DNA of 64,000 nucleotides from positions 62,001 through 126,000 of the forward strand of contig NZ_JNNU01000014.1 of assembly GCF_000732195.1 (NCBI RefSeq). Reading direction: 5' to 3'. Each line of letters opens with the position of its first letter. Position 1 is the first letter of the stretch. Origin of the DNA: Neorhizobium vignae (GTDB lineage Bacteria; Pseudomonadota; Alphaproteobacteria; Rhizobiales; Rhizobiaceae). A program made the translations under genes and the position numbers. This document shows positions 50,135 to 56,928 of this stretch, piece after piece. The notes beneath the pieces are model-generated. The model ran no database searches, had not been told where the DNA came from, and was given only the letters and a program-made list of their open reading frames with translations.

Positions 50135-50950
50135 CTAGGCGGAGGCCGGTATTTCTTCGGTCGTCACTTCGAAACATGACAGGACAGCCGGGCCGAAGGC
50201 GGTTGAAAGCGCCACGTCCGTGGCATCCCGCCCCGTCGCCATGAGAATGCGCCCGATGCGCGGTTTGTTATGGCGGGCATCGACCGTATTCCACCGGCCG
50301 CCGAGATAGACCTGGACCCAGGCGCTGAAGTCCATCGGATTGACATCCACCGGAACGCCGATATCGCCGAGATAACCGGTGCAGTAACGCGCCGGGATGT
50401 TCATGCAGCGGCAAAGCGCGATGGCGAGATGCGCGAAGTCGCGGCACACGCCCGTCCGATCGGTAAATCCTCCGAACGCTGTACGCAGCGGGTCCGCGTT
50501 CTGGTAGTTGAAGGTGATGTGGTTGTGGACGAAGTCGAGGATCGCCTGCACCCGCGGCCAGCCGAGAGGCGTCGCGGAAAATGTCTTCCAGGCGAAATCC
50601 GCCAGGCGGTCGGTGTCGCAGTAGCGGCTGCCGAGCAGGAAGACCAGCACGTCGTCCGGCAGATCCTTGATGTCGTGCTGGAAGGCATTCTGCGGCACGG
50701 GGTCGGGCATGCCGTCGTCGTAGATTTCGAATTCCGTCGAGATCGTCGTCAGCCCGGGCGGCGCGACGATCCGGCTGCACGCGTTTCCGAAGCTGTCGAG
50801 ATAACCGCGGGCCTCGATGGGCCGGTCGAAACTCAGAACCTGGTCGGTCAATAGATCCGCGCGACGCGAGGGATGGATATTGAGGACCAGCAACATCGCC
50901 GTATCGTGCTGGCATTCATACCCTATACGAAACCCTGCGCGTATCTTCAT
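50135..50950 (-). CDS. transglutaminase-like protein with altered active site
   Basis: A 271-residue protein: an N-terminal bacterial transglutaminase beta domain and a papain-like core with Cys169 in DRTGVCRDFAHLAIALC. The usual HAW (catalytic His) is FSAW here, with Ser209 in the His place, and Asp224 in NTVDARHN is kept. This subfamily often lacks the canonical His, so activity is doubtful or the mechanism differs. It follows the second transglutaminase gene (75 bases away) on the same strand. Confidence 0.82.
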   Translation of the reverse strand: MKIRAGFRIGYECQHDTAMLLVLNIHPSRRADLLTDQVLSFDRPIEARGYLDSFGNACSRIVAPPGLTTISTEFEIYDDGMPDPVPQNAFQHDIKDLPDDVLVFLLGSRYCDTDRLADFAWKTFSATPLGWPRVQAILDFVHNHITFNYQNADPLRTAFGGFTDRTGVCRDFAHLAIALCRCMNIPARYCTGYLGDIGVPVDVNPMDFSAWVQVYLGGRWNTVDARHNKPRIGRILMATGRDATDVALSTAFGPAVLSCFEVTTEEIPASA

Positions 50951-51025
50951 GATCTTATCCCTATGGAAAAATTCTCGTTGGAATGGCCGTTCAGCGGCAA
51001 CGCCCAGGCATGCCGGCTGTTCCGG

Positions 51026-51922
51026 TTACCCATGCAATTTCACGCTGTTGTCATCGGTCGTCACGTTAACCTGCACGGACATGCCGTCGAAATCGGTGTC
51101 GTCGCCATCGTAACTTCCCGATAGGGGGACCGCCTGCCGCGGATCGCGCGCGACACCCACGCGGATCAGGTCGCGATTGCCGACGATACCGTTGGTGGGA
51201 TCGAACTCCACCCAGCCGGCGCCTGGAAGATAGACCTGGCACCAAGCGTGGGTCGATCCGCCGCCGAGCGTTATCGATCCGTCGCGGTCGGGCACATAGA
51301 TGTAGCCGGTGACGAAACGTGCCGCCAATCCGAGCGCCCGCGCCGCCTCCATCATCAGCAGCGCGAAATCGCGGCAGGTGCCGCGGCGTAGCTTCAGGGT
51401 TTGGAGCGGCGGTTGCGTTCCGTGTTCCGAGCGCCTGGCGTAGGCGAAACCCTCGTGGAGCGCAAAACACATGGTCATCAGGAGGTGGCCGGTTTCGGTG
51501 GGGTGCCCGACCTTGATGAATTGCCGCGCCCATTTGCCAACCCGGTCCTCGGGATCGGGATAGTGGCGCCGGATCGTCTGCTCCAGATCAAAGGCTTCTT
51601 CGGGATCATATGCGAAAGGATAGGTCAGGGCTTCATCGTCGATCTGGAAATCGATCGCCGCTTGAGGCGTATGGTCGAGGCGTATGGTCGTTTCGAACCG
51701 CAGTTCGGAGGAGGCCTTGGATATCCCGACAAGCGCGACGCAATTACCGAAGACATCGTGGATCCACCGGACATAGGCCGGCTTGGGAAAAACGTTGAGC
51801 TGGGAACTCAGCAGGGTCTGGTCGAAGCTGTCCCGCGGCCTGAACATCAGCCTGTGTTCGCCGAACTCCACCGGCCTCGTATACCGATAGGAGGTGACAT
51901 GCCGGACGGAAAATATCGTCAT
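51026..51922 (-). CDS. transglutaminase-like cysteine protease/peptidase
   Basis: A 298-residue protein with the N-terminal transglutaminase beta domain (RHVTSYRYTRPVEFGEHRLM) and a complete catalytic triad: Cys183 in RRGTCRDFALLMMEAARALG, His225 in STHAWCQVYLPGAGW and Asp241 in EFDPTNG. Members hydrolyse or transfer peptide bonds; real substrates are mostly unknown. It begins the two-gene operon with the partner that lacks His, so the two may act as an active and a regulatory subunit, which is inference. Confidence 0.88.
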   Translation of the reverse strand: MTIFSVRHVTSYRYTRPVEFGEHRLMFRPRDSFDQTLLSSQLNVFPKPAYVRWIHDVFGNCVALVGISKASSELRFETTIRLDHTPQAAIDFQIDDEALTYPFAYDPEEAFDLEQTIRRHYPDPEDRVGKWARQFIKVGHPTETGHLLMTMCFALHEGFAYARRSEHGTQPPLQTLKLRRGTCRDFALLMMEAARALGLAARFVTGYIYVPDRDGSITLGGGSTHAWCQVYLPGAGWVEFDPTNGIVGNRDLIRVGVARDPRQAVPLSGSYDGDDTDFDGMSVQVNVTTDDNSVKLHG

Positions 51923-52094
51923 TCAATCACCGCGAGAGCATTGAGGGTGGCATACGCTGGCGCTGGCGCCTTGTCGAACCCTGCATGGATTACCGCTATA
52001 GCAGGCGCCATGCGACAGCGACAGGAAAAACCAGCCGCAGCCGGTAAAATATGACAACCCGAACGCGGCGCCGGAACGCCGGATCGCTGCTGTC

Positions 52095-52340
52095 TCACTG
52101 GTCCCGGCGCTGCAGCGGATAATCCCCGGCGTCGTAGAGCCGCTGTATCTGGGTGCTGTCAAAACGGGCTTCTTCGACCTCGAGAATGGACCCGCGCAAA
52201 AGGGATGCAGGCATCACCTCGATTGCGAAGCGCAGAGCCTCGGCCACGGTTTCGAACCTCTTGTACCCAAGCCTGCTCGTTCTCTTCCAGTTCTTGCACG
52301 GGTAGAGCCCCGCGCCTGCATTGTAGTTGAAGGCGGCCAT
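52095..52340 (-). CDS. uncharacterised 81-residue protein
   Basis: A small protein: MAAFNYNAGAGLYPCKNWKR, TSRLGYKRFETVAEALRFAI, then EVMPASLLRGSILEVEEARF and a D-rich end. It has one Cys and no membrane helix. The middle (RFETVAEALRFAIEVMP) is a clear amphipathic helix. The start follows ACAAGGACACC. Found among stress genes; the family is not known to me. Confidence 0.7.
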   Translation of the reverse strand: MAAFNYNAGAGLYPCKNWKRTSRLGYKRFETVAEALRFAIEVMPASLLRGSILEVEEARFDSTQIQRLYDAGDYPLQRRDQ

Positions 52341-52414
52341 GGTGGTGTCCTTGTGGTCGAGGATAGGTGCGAGGGGCTGGTCCGAACGAGCGGTCTCGTC
52401 GGAGCGGTCCCGTG

Positions 52415-52597
52415 TCAGGCCGGCTGCAATTGCGACGCGCGCCTCTGGAGGCGTTCCTGCTTCTGGGCGAGCTTGAGCTCGCGGCTTCTCAGGGCCTGCC
52501 TATGGCGGAATTCCTGCAGCTTGGCAGCGTTGGAGCCTTCTTCTGCATCGGGTTTGCGAAACAGATTCTGGGCGGCATCGCGGACGGTATCGATCAT
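52415..52597 (-). CDS. small basic charged-helix protein, 60 residues
   Basis: MIDTVRDAAQNLFRKPDAEE then GSNAAKLQEFRHRQALRSRE and LKLAQKQERLQRRASQLQPA: one long helix rich in Arg, Gln and Lys, probably a coiled coil or a nucleic-acid or membrane-surface binder. ATG 52597. No family recognised. Confidence 0.6.
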   Translation of the reverse strand: MIDTVRDAAQNLFRKPDAEEGSNAAKLQEFRHRQALRSRELKLAQKQERLQRRASQLQPA

Positions 52598-52924
52598 TGG
52601 TGTAACCTTAAAGGGTAGACTGCGGGACGTGACGACGGCCAACGCAAGGATTCTCCAGCCGACAGGGCGGAGTTCAACGTTCGCAAAATCAAGGGTGTCG
52701 CCAAGCAACCGGCAGGGCCGGAAGGATCAGGTAGCCGAAAAGGCTGAAAACGTGAATCATATATGGCAATATAATGCGTCACTTTCAAGACTTGTCTCAA
52801 ATACGGATGGCGGCGCTTGCCATCGGCGGAAATGAGGCCCAGCGTGAATGGTCGGCTGCAACTGGTAAGGGCGCAGCCGCCTGAGGGACCCGAGCCCTAG
52901 CCCCGACGAATAAGGAGGGGCGCG
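52598..52924. other. 327-base intergenic region between divergent small genes
   Basis: It contains an AT-rich core near 52760-52776 (CATATATGGCAATATAATG) with TATAAT at 52770-52775, a likely promoter zone for one or both neighbours, and at its right end the shared leader motif. I see no other gene. Confidence 0.4.
52891..52906 (+). promoter_or_regulatory. shared leader motif, copy 2
   Basis: CGAGCCCTAGCCCCGA, 18 bases before the ATG at 52925 and five bases before AAGGAGG. Identical to the copies at 47324-47339 and 53811-53826 at 14 of 16 positions. Confidence 0.5.
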
Positions 52925-53152
52925 ATGTCTTCACGATCCTCGCATCCGAATTTCCAGCTTTATTTCCAGAAGATGCTGACCGACAGTCAGCCTGAGGCTG
53001 AACAAGCCACGGAAGGCTGCCCGGACGGGCCGGCCCTGCATGCCATCTTCCGGGATATGCTGATCCGGGGGGTGCCACTGACAGGTTCGGAGATTTGGCT
53101 TGAAGGCATCCGGGCCACCGGCGTTCCGAAAAAGCGCCCGGGCTCCAACTAG
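52925..53152 (+). CDS. uncharacterised 75-residue protein with shared leader motif
   Basis: ATG 52925 follows AAGGAGG. The sequence has an early aromatic part (SSRSSHPNFQLYFQKMLTDS), an acidic middle (QPEAEQATEGCPDG) and a short folded end (LHAIFRDMLIRGVPLTGSEI). No family recognised. The leader carries the 16-base motif of this region. Confidence 0.65.
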   Translation: MSSRSSHPNFQLYFQKMLTDSQPEAEQATEGCPDGPALHAIFRDMLIRGVPLTGSEIWLEGIRATGVPKKRPGSN

Positions 53153-53288
53153 ATCGGTTTCGGCCTTCCTCGGAAAATACAGTCCGCCATGCGCCGCCGC
53201 GAAAATCCAGGCGATGCGATCTTCAGCGAGGATCAAGGACAAAGACTGCGTTGGAGGCGTCGTGGCACGGCGCCTCCTTGTCAAAGCG

Positions 53289-53429
53289 CTACTTCGGCTT
53301 CTTGCCCAAGGTAAGGCCGCTGCCGGCGAGCTTGACCTGTGCCCCTGCGGGCGCGACCGTCACTGCGGCGGCCTTGTCTTTTTTCGGTTTGCGAGTTTCG
53401 CGGTTACTTCGTACCTGGCCTTTAGCCAT
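53289..53429 (-). CDS. 46-residue basic protein
   Basis: MAKGQVRSNRETRKPKKDKA then AAVTVAPAGAQVKLAGSGLT: very basic N-terminus (R, K), then Ala/Val/Gly. The MAKGQ-RSNRE-RKPKK opening is a form common in small proteins of rhizobia, function unknown; ribosome or nucleic-acid binding is possible. ATG 53429 follows AGGAGGACAAA. Confidence 0.75.
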   Translation of the reverse strand: MAKGQVRSNRETRKPKKDKAAAVTVAPAGAQVKLAGSGLTLGKKPK

Positions 53430-53540
53430 TTTGTCCTCCTGGGGCGGCGATGGATCGTGGAGAGTGAAGTCTTGTTCGGCCGACAGGCATGCAAAGCGTG
53501 AAATGACGGATTGCAAAACCTTCCCTTGCCAGCCGAAGCA

Positions 53541-53795
53541 TCAAAGCTGCGATAGTGCGGTATCTCTGTGTTTGCTCAACGAAGCCGATATTGCGGCCCC
53601 AAAGCTCTTTTCGGGATGATCGCCAAAACGCGCAAGCATGATGGCAGCCCCCGTTGTGCCGATCCGGCCGGCGACAGGCATGCCACTTGGCTGCATATGC
53701 TCGCCGAATTGATGGAGTTCGATATTTTCCCGATACCCGGGGCCGCTGACGCGGACCAGATTGCGGGAGGTGGACTGAGAGAATTCGGAAGACAT
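53541..53795 (-). CDS. uncharacterised 84-residue protein with shared leader motif
   Basis: ATG 53795 follows AAAGGAGGACGTC. The protein has a Ser-rich start (SSEFSQSTSRNLVRVSGPGY), a middle with HQFGEHMQPSGMPVAGRIGT and a small end (IMLARFGDHPEKSFGAAISA). No helix strong enough for a membrane. No family recognised. Its leader has the motif shared with the 47310 and 52925 genes. Confidence 0.65.
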   Translation of the reverse strand: MSSEFSQSTSRNLVRVSGPGYRENIELHQFGEHMQPSGMPVAGRIGTTGAAIMLARFGDHPEKSFGAAISASLSKHRDTALSQL

Positions 53796-53810
53796 GACGT
53801 CCTCCTTTCA

Positions 53811-53826
53811 TTGGGGCCAGGGCTCG
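53811..53826 (-). promoter_or_regulatory. shared leader motif, copy 3
   Basis: On the minus strand CGAGCCCTGGCCCCAA, identical to copy 1, ending 15 bases before the ATG at 53795. Confidence 0.5.
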
Positions 53827-54090
53827 GGAATCCCGAAGCAGCAGTGCACTTTATATAGCTGCGGGAGTTGCCATCATGCGCCTGACTTGCGCCAAACGCA
53901 ATGTGGCAGGTTGCGAGAAATGCCTTGCTCAAGACATAGTTGACCGGTAGGGGTTACCATCGAAATTGGTTGTCGAGCTTCGTTTTCACGCCTTTTGCGT
54001 TCGAGCTGATCTTTCCTTTCAAAATCGATCTCTTTTGTCGCCGGCATTTTGCCGGACGGCGACCTGTGTTCGATTGGAAGGACCATCTTG

Positions 54091-54300
54091 ATGAACAGCG
54101 GAATCGTAAAATTTTTCAACACTTCCAAGGGTTTCGGTTTCATCCAGCCCGCCGACGGATCGACGGACGTGTTCGTCCATATCTCGGCCGTCGAGCGCTC
54201 GGGGATGACCTATCTGGCCGAAGGCCAGAAGGTGAGTTTCGATGTCGTGCGGGACAACCGCACCGGCAAGAATGCAGCTGAAAATCTGCAGATCGCTTAA
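54091..54300 (+). CDS. second cold-shock domain protein
   Basis: A 69-residue cold-shock domain: SGIVKFFNTSKGFGFIQPAD and DVFVHISAVERSGM hold RNP1 and RNP2. It resembles the copy at 49641 but has KFFNTS for KWFNAT, so the aromatic Trp of the RNA-binding face is Phe. ATG 54091 follows GGAAGGACC. It has its own long leader. The two cold-shock genes are 4.2 kb apart and on opposite strands, which suggests an old duplication. Confidence 0.92.
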   Translation: MNSGIVKFFNTSKGFGFIQPADGSTDVFVHISAVERSGMTYLAEGQKVSFDVVRDNRTGKNAAENLQIA

Positions 54301-54410
54301 AGCCAAAGCCAAATTCGGGCTCCGGTCGCGGATGTACCGACACGGACCGTAAGCGGTCGGGAGGCACAATTCCTCTCGGCCTTTTGTTATTGGATAATGA
54401 AAGAATTTCC

Positions 54411-54581
54411 ATGAAAAAGACGGATGCAGAGCAGCAGGTAAAACGCGCCCAGCGCCAGGTGGCCAACACAAGCGGCGGCGGCCATCTCGGCGGCACCAAC
54501 CATGGTCAGGGCTATGACGCCAAGACCTCTTCCGCCAAGGGCAAGGCCGACAAGGGCCGCAAGGCCGGCGGCAAGAACTAA
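54411..54581 (+). CDS. small glycine/lysine-rich basic protein, 56 residues
   Basis: MKKTDAEQQVKRAQRQVANT then a Gly/His region (SGGGHLGGTNHGQGY) and a Lys-rich end (KGKADKGRKAGGKN). Such a composition is that of a disordered, nucleic-acid binding or desiccation-tolerance protein. It follows the cold-shock gene by 110 bases and precedes a hairpin. No family recognised. Confidence 0.65.
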   Translation: MKKTDAEQQVKRAQRQVANTSGGGHLGGTNHGQGYDAKTSSAKGKADKGRKAGGKN

Positions 54582-54594
54582 CGATCCAGTGATG

Positions 54595-54621
54595 CGGGCC
54601 GAGGGGCACTTCGGCCCGTTT
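54595..54621 (+). terminator. terminator after the 54411 gene
   Basis: CGGGCCGA (54595-54602) / TCGGCCCG (54611-54618), loop of 8, followed by TTTCC. The T run is short. Confidence 0.6.
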
Positions 54622-54706
54622 CCGCGGTCGGACCTGTCCGTTCCGCGCAAGCCCGCGTCTTCCAAATCCATGCCGGTCATCGCACCGTCGGCGCACACAA
54701 TTTGGA

Positions 54707-54880
54707 TCACTTGCGTTTGGGAGCGACCGGCCCTTTCTCCGGTTTCTGGGGATGGCCCGGTGCAATGGGATCGCTTGCCGGAAAGGTCTCTTCGAGCGAC
54801 TCCTCCAGGTAAGCGTCCTGCTCCTTGGCGATATCCTTGGCAGACGTTCCGGGTGAAGGCGCCTCTTTTTTCATTCCCAT
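54707..54880 (-). CDS. small acidic protein with ETFPASDPI motif, 57 residues
   Basis: MGMKKEAPSPGTSAKDIAKE, QDAYLEESLEETFPASDPIA, then a Pro/Lys end. The motif (D/E)-(x)-x-LEETFPASDPI occurs in small stress-linked proteins of many bacteria and is thought to be an unfolded interaction segment. ATG 54880 follows AGGGAGATCGAAA. Function unknown. Confidence 0.7.
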   Translation of the reverse strand: MGMKKEAPSPGTSAKDIAKEQDAYLEESLEETFPASDPIAPGHPQKPEKGPVAPKRK

Positions 54881-55065
54881 TTTCGATCTCCCTGGTTGGT
54901 CGAGCCGGATAATCCTACTCTCGTTTCTTGGATAGCAGAAGACACGATGGCCTCTTGCGGCTGCTGCGTCTCGGCATGACAAAAGCCTTCCCATGACCAG
55001 GGACGCCATCTCCGATTCTGGCTGATCCGCGGGCGGGCGCCAGCAGTTTCGAATTATCGCTCCGA

Positions 55066-55079
55066 TTGACGAAGATCAT
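55066..55079 (+). promoter_or_regulatory. weak FNR/FixK-like box before the universal stress gene
   Basis: TTGACGAAGATCAT has the two half sites with N4 spacing (two outer mismatches), 72 bases before the ATG at 55152. Confidence 0.45.
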
Positions 55080-55151
55080 GGCTGGGGCCCGTGCCGATCC
55101 TAGACTTTCCTCCATAGGGCCGATCAAGGCCTCATGCAGAGGAGACAGAAA

Positions 55152-55982
55152 ATGTCGTTCAAGACAGTGCTCGCAATGATCGCGAATACGAATCCGACAG
55201 CCGATCTCGCCCGCGCCATCGAGATTGCGACCGAACTCGAAGCCCACCTGTCCGTCGTGATCATCGGCCTTGCCGTGCCGGCAACCATGGGCGATTTTCC
55301 GGCTGGCACGGTATGGCTGGACCAGCGTGACGAGGACCTGAGACTGCTCGAGGGCATCCGGAAACAGGCGGAAAGCGCCTGCAGGACGAATGGCCTGTCG
55401 TTCGATGCCGACGTCCTCTATGCGGAAGGCGTTTTCGTCAGCGAGGAAATTCATCGCCGCGCACTCTATGCCGATGTGCTGGTGATCGGAGAGGGCGTGC
55501 GCCGCGACAGCGTGCTCACCCGGCGGATCGTCGACGGCGGCGTGTTCGAGGCTCGCCGTCCCCTCCTGCTGGTTCCGAAGGGCCGCAAGACGACGCTAAG
55601 ACCGCGGCGGATCCTGCTCGCCTGGAATTCCCGCACGGAGGCGGCTCAGGCCGCACGCGAGGCGCTGGAGATGATGACCTGGGCCGAAGAGGTGCATGTC
55701 GTGCTCGTCGATCCGGACAACTCCTATTGCGTCAGCGGCGGTGAACCCGGTGCCGACGTTGCCGCCTACCTCGCACGCCACGGCATAAAGGTCCTCGTCG
55801 AACAGCTGGCAAGCGGCGGCCGGCTGGTGGAGGACGTGCTCGAACGGCATGCGCTGGAGATCGACGCCGACCTCGTCGTCATGGGCGCCTATGGCCATTC
55901 GCGGCTGCGCGAACGGGTCTTTGGCGGCGTGACGGCTTCGATCCTGGAGGACAGCAAGTTCCCGGTCCTGATCGCCCGGTAA
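55152..55982 (+). CDS. universal stress protein (UspA family)
   Basis: A 276-residue Usp protein. The C-terminal half is a typical UspA domain ending with DLVVMGAYGHSRLRERVFGG and a final strand; the N-terminal half is a more diverged Usp-like fold (SFKTVLAMIANTNPTADLAR). The G-x2-G-x9-G(S/T) ATP motif is seen as GAYGHSRLRERVFGGVT. Such tandem proteins are low-oxygen or energy-stress induced in many bacteria. ATG 55152 follows GAGGAGA. An FNR-like box lies upstream. Confidence 0.9.
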   Translation: MSFKTVLAMIANTNPTADLARAIEIATELEAHLSVVIIGLAVPATMGDFPAGTVWLDQRDEDLRLLEGIRKQAESACRTNGLSFDADVLYAEGVFVSEEIHRRALYADVLVIGEGVRRDSVLTRRIVDGGVFEARRPLLLVPKGRKTTLRPRRILLAWNSRTEAAQAAREALEMMTWAEEVHVVLVDPDNSYCVSGGEPGADVAAYLARHGIKVLVEQLASGGRLVEDVLERHALEIDADLVVMGAYGHSRLRERVFGGVTASILEDSKFPVLIAR

Positions 55983-56001
55983 GACCTGGATACGGTCTTG
56001 C

Positions 56002-56038
56002 CCTGTCTCCTGTCAGCGGGCGGGGGACAGGGTTTTTC
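56002..56038 (+). terminator. terminator after the universal stress gene
   Basis: CCCTGTC (56002-56008) / GACAGGG (56027-56033) with TTTTT right after the stem, 20 bases after the stop. Confidence 0.75.
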
Positions 56039-56100
56039 GTGTTCGCGTCCTGCTGCAAAGAGGAAGAGATCGGGCGGGTCTGCCCTCGCAGGCTGGCACA

Positions 56101-56137
56101 AAAATCCGCCCCAAGGGAGCGAACCCGAAGGGCGGAT
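56101..56137 (-). terminator. terminator of the CBS-BON gene
   Basis: On the minus strand ATCCGCCC (56137-56130) / GGGCGGAT (56111-56104) followed by TTTT, 20 bases after the stop at 56159. Confidence 0.75.
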
Positions 56138-56158
56138 CGGAAAGAGGCTGCTCGCCTC

Positions 56159-56821
56159 CTATTGAGCGTGCTGCTGCGGAGGCGTTTGTGTGACGACGCC
56201 GCCGACGCCGGCAATCCCTGAGGCCAGGATGCGTATGGCCTCCTGCTCCGCATCGGACCCGATCTTGCCAATGATCTCCACGACCGAATCCCGCACCCTG
56301 ACGTCGATCCTGTCCTTGCCCAGTCCGAGTTCCGCCAGCAACCGCGTCGCGACGGCGAGTTGCAGCGCATCGTCGCCCCGGGCGATCACATCCGGTGTGG
56401 CGATCTCGGTCTTGAGGACATCGCGACGGCTGACGATCCCCACGAGCATGCCATTGTCGAGGACAGGGATCCGCTTGACGGCGTGGAGGCGCATCAGCGC
56501 GACGATCTCGGCGACGCTGGCTTCCGGCGCCACACTGACGACCTTGCGGCTCATGCAGTCCTCGACCTTCAACCCGTGCGCCCTGACGTAGTTTTTGAAG
56601 AATGCGGGATCGCTATTGTCCGGAGCTGCCTTCGGAGAGAGGTTGAATTCGTGCCGTTTCAGAATGTCTCCTTCTGTGAGCATTCCGCACAAAGTCCCCC
56701 GATCGTCGATCACGGGCAGGCCGCTTATGTCGTTGTCGATCAACATCTGGATCGCGTGTTTGAGGCTGGTTCCGGGGCTGACGTGAACCACCGTGGTCGT
56801 CATCAAGTCTTTGGCAAGCAT
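56159..56821 (-). CDS. CBS-domain pair with BON domain
   Basis: A 220-residue protein: two CBS motifs (MTTTVVHVSPGTSLKHAIQM to VIDDRGTLCGMLTEGDILKR and VEDCMSRKVVSVAPEASVAE to RIPVLDNGMLVGIVSRRDVL) followed by a BON domain (VRVRDSVVEIIGKIGSDAEQ). CBS pairs bind adenosine nucleotides and sense energy state; BON domains bind lipid or membrane. It may gate the neighbouring ATPase or respond to ATP/AMP. An FNR-like box lies 70 bases upstream. Confidence 0.92.
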   Translation of the reverse strand: MLAKDLMTTTVVHVSPGTSLKHAIQMLIDNDISGLPVIDDRGTLCGMLTEGDILKRHEFNLSPKAAPDNSDPAFFKNYVRAHGLKVEDCMSRKVVSVAPEASVAEIVALMRLHAVKRIPVLDNGMLVGIVSRRDVLKTEIATPDVIARGDDALQLAVATRLLAELGLGKDRIDVRVRDSVVEIIGKIGSDAEQEAIRILASGIAGVGGVVTQTPPQQHAQ

Positions 56822-56890
56822 CCTGTGCTCCTGTGGTTGTAATCATCCGTCGCTTCGTCCCGAGCTTGTCCCATCGCCTCCGCGCCGACC

Positions 56891-56904
56891 TTGACATAGC
56901 GCAA
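56891..56904 (-). promoter_or_regulatory. FNR/FixK-like box before the CBS-BON gene
   Basis: TTGACATAGCGCAA has the TTGAC-N4-CGCAA form, as has the box at 42968. It is 70 bases from the start codon at 56821 and lies between two minus-strand genes. Confidence 0.6.
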
Positions 56905-56928
56905 TCCCGACGGGCGTGCGTGCGATAC

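Noticed and set aside
53887..53901. Palindrome TTGCG-N5-CGCAA as a further FNR-like site
   Set aside because: The spacing is five, not four, so it does not fit the regulator geometry of the other boxes.
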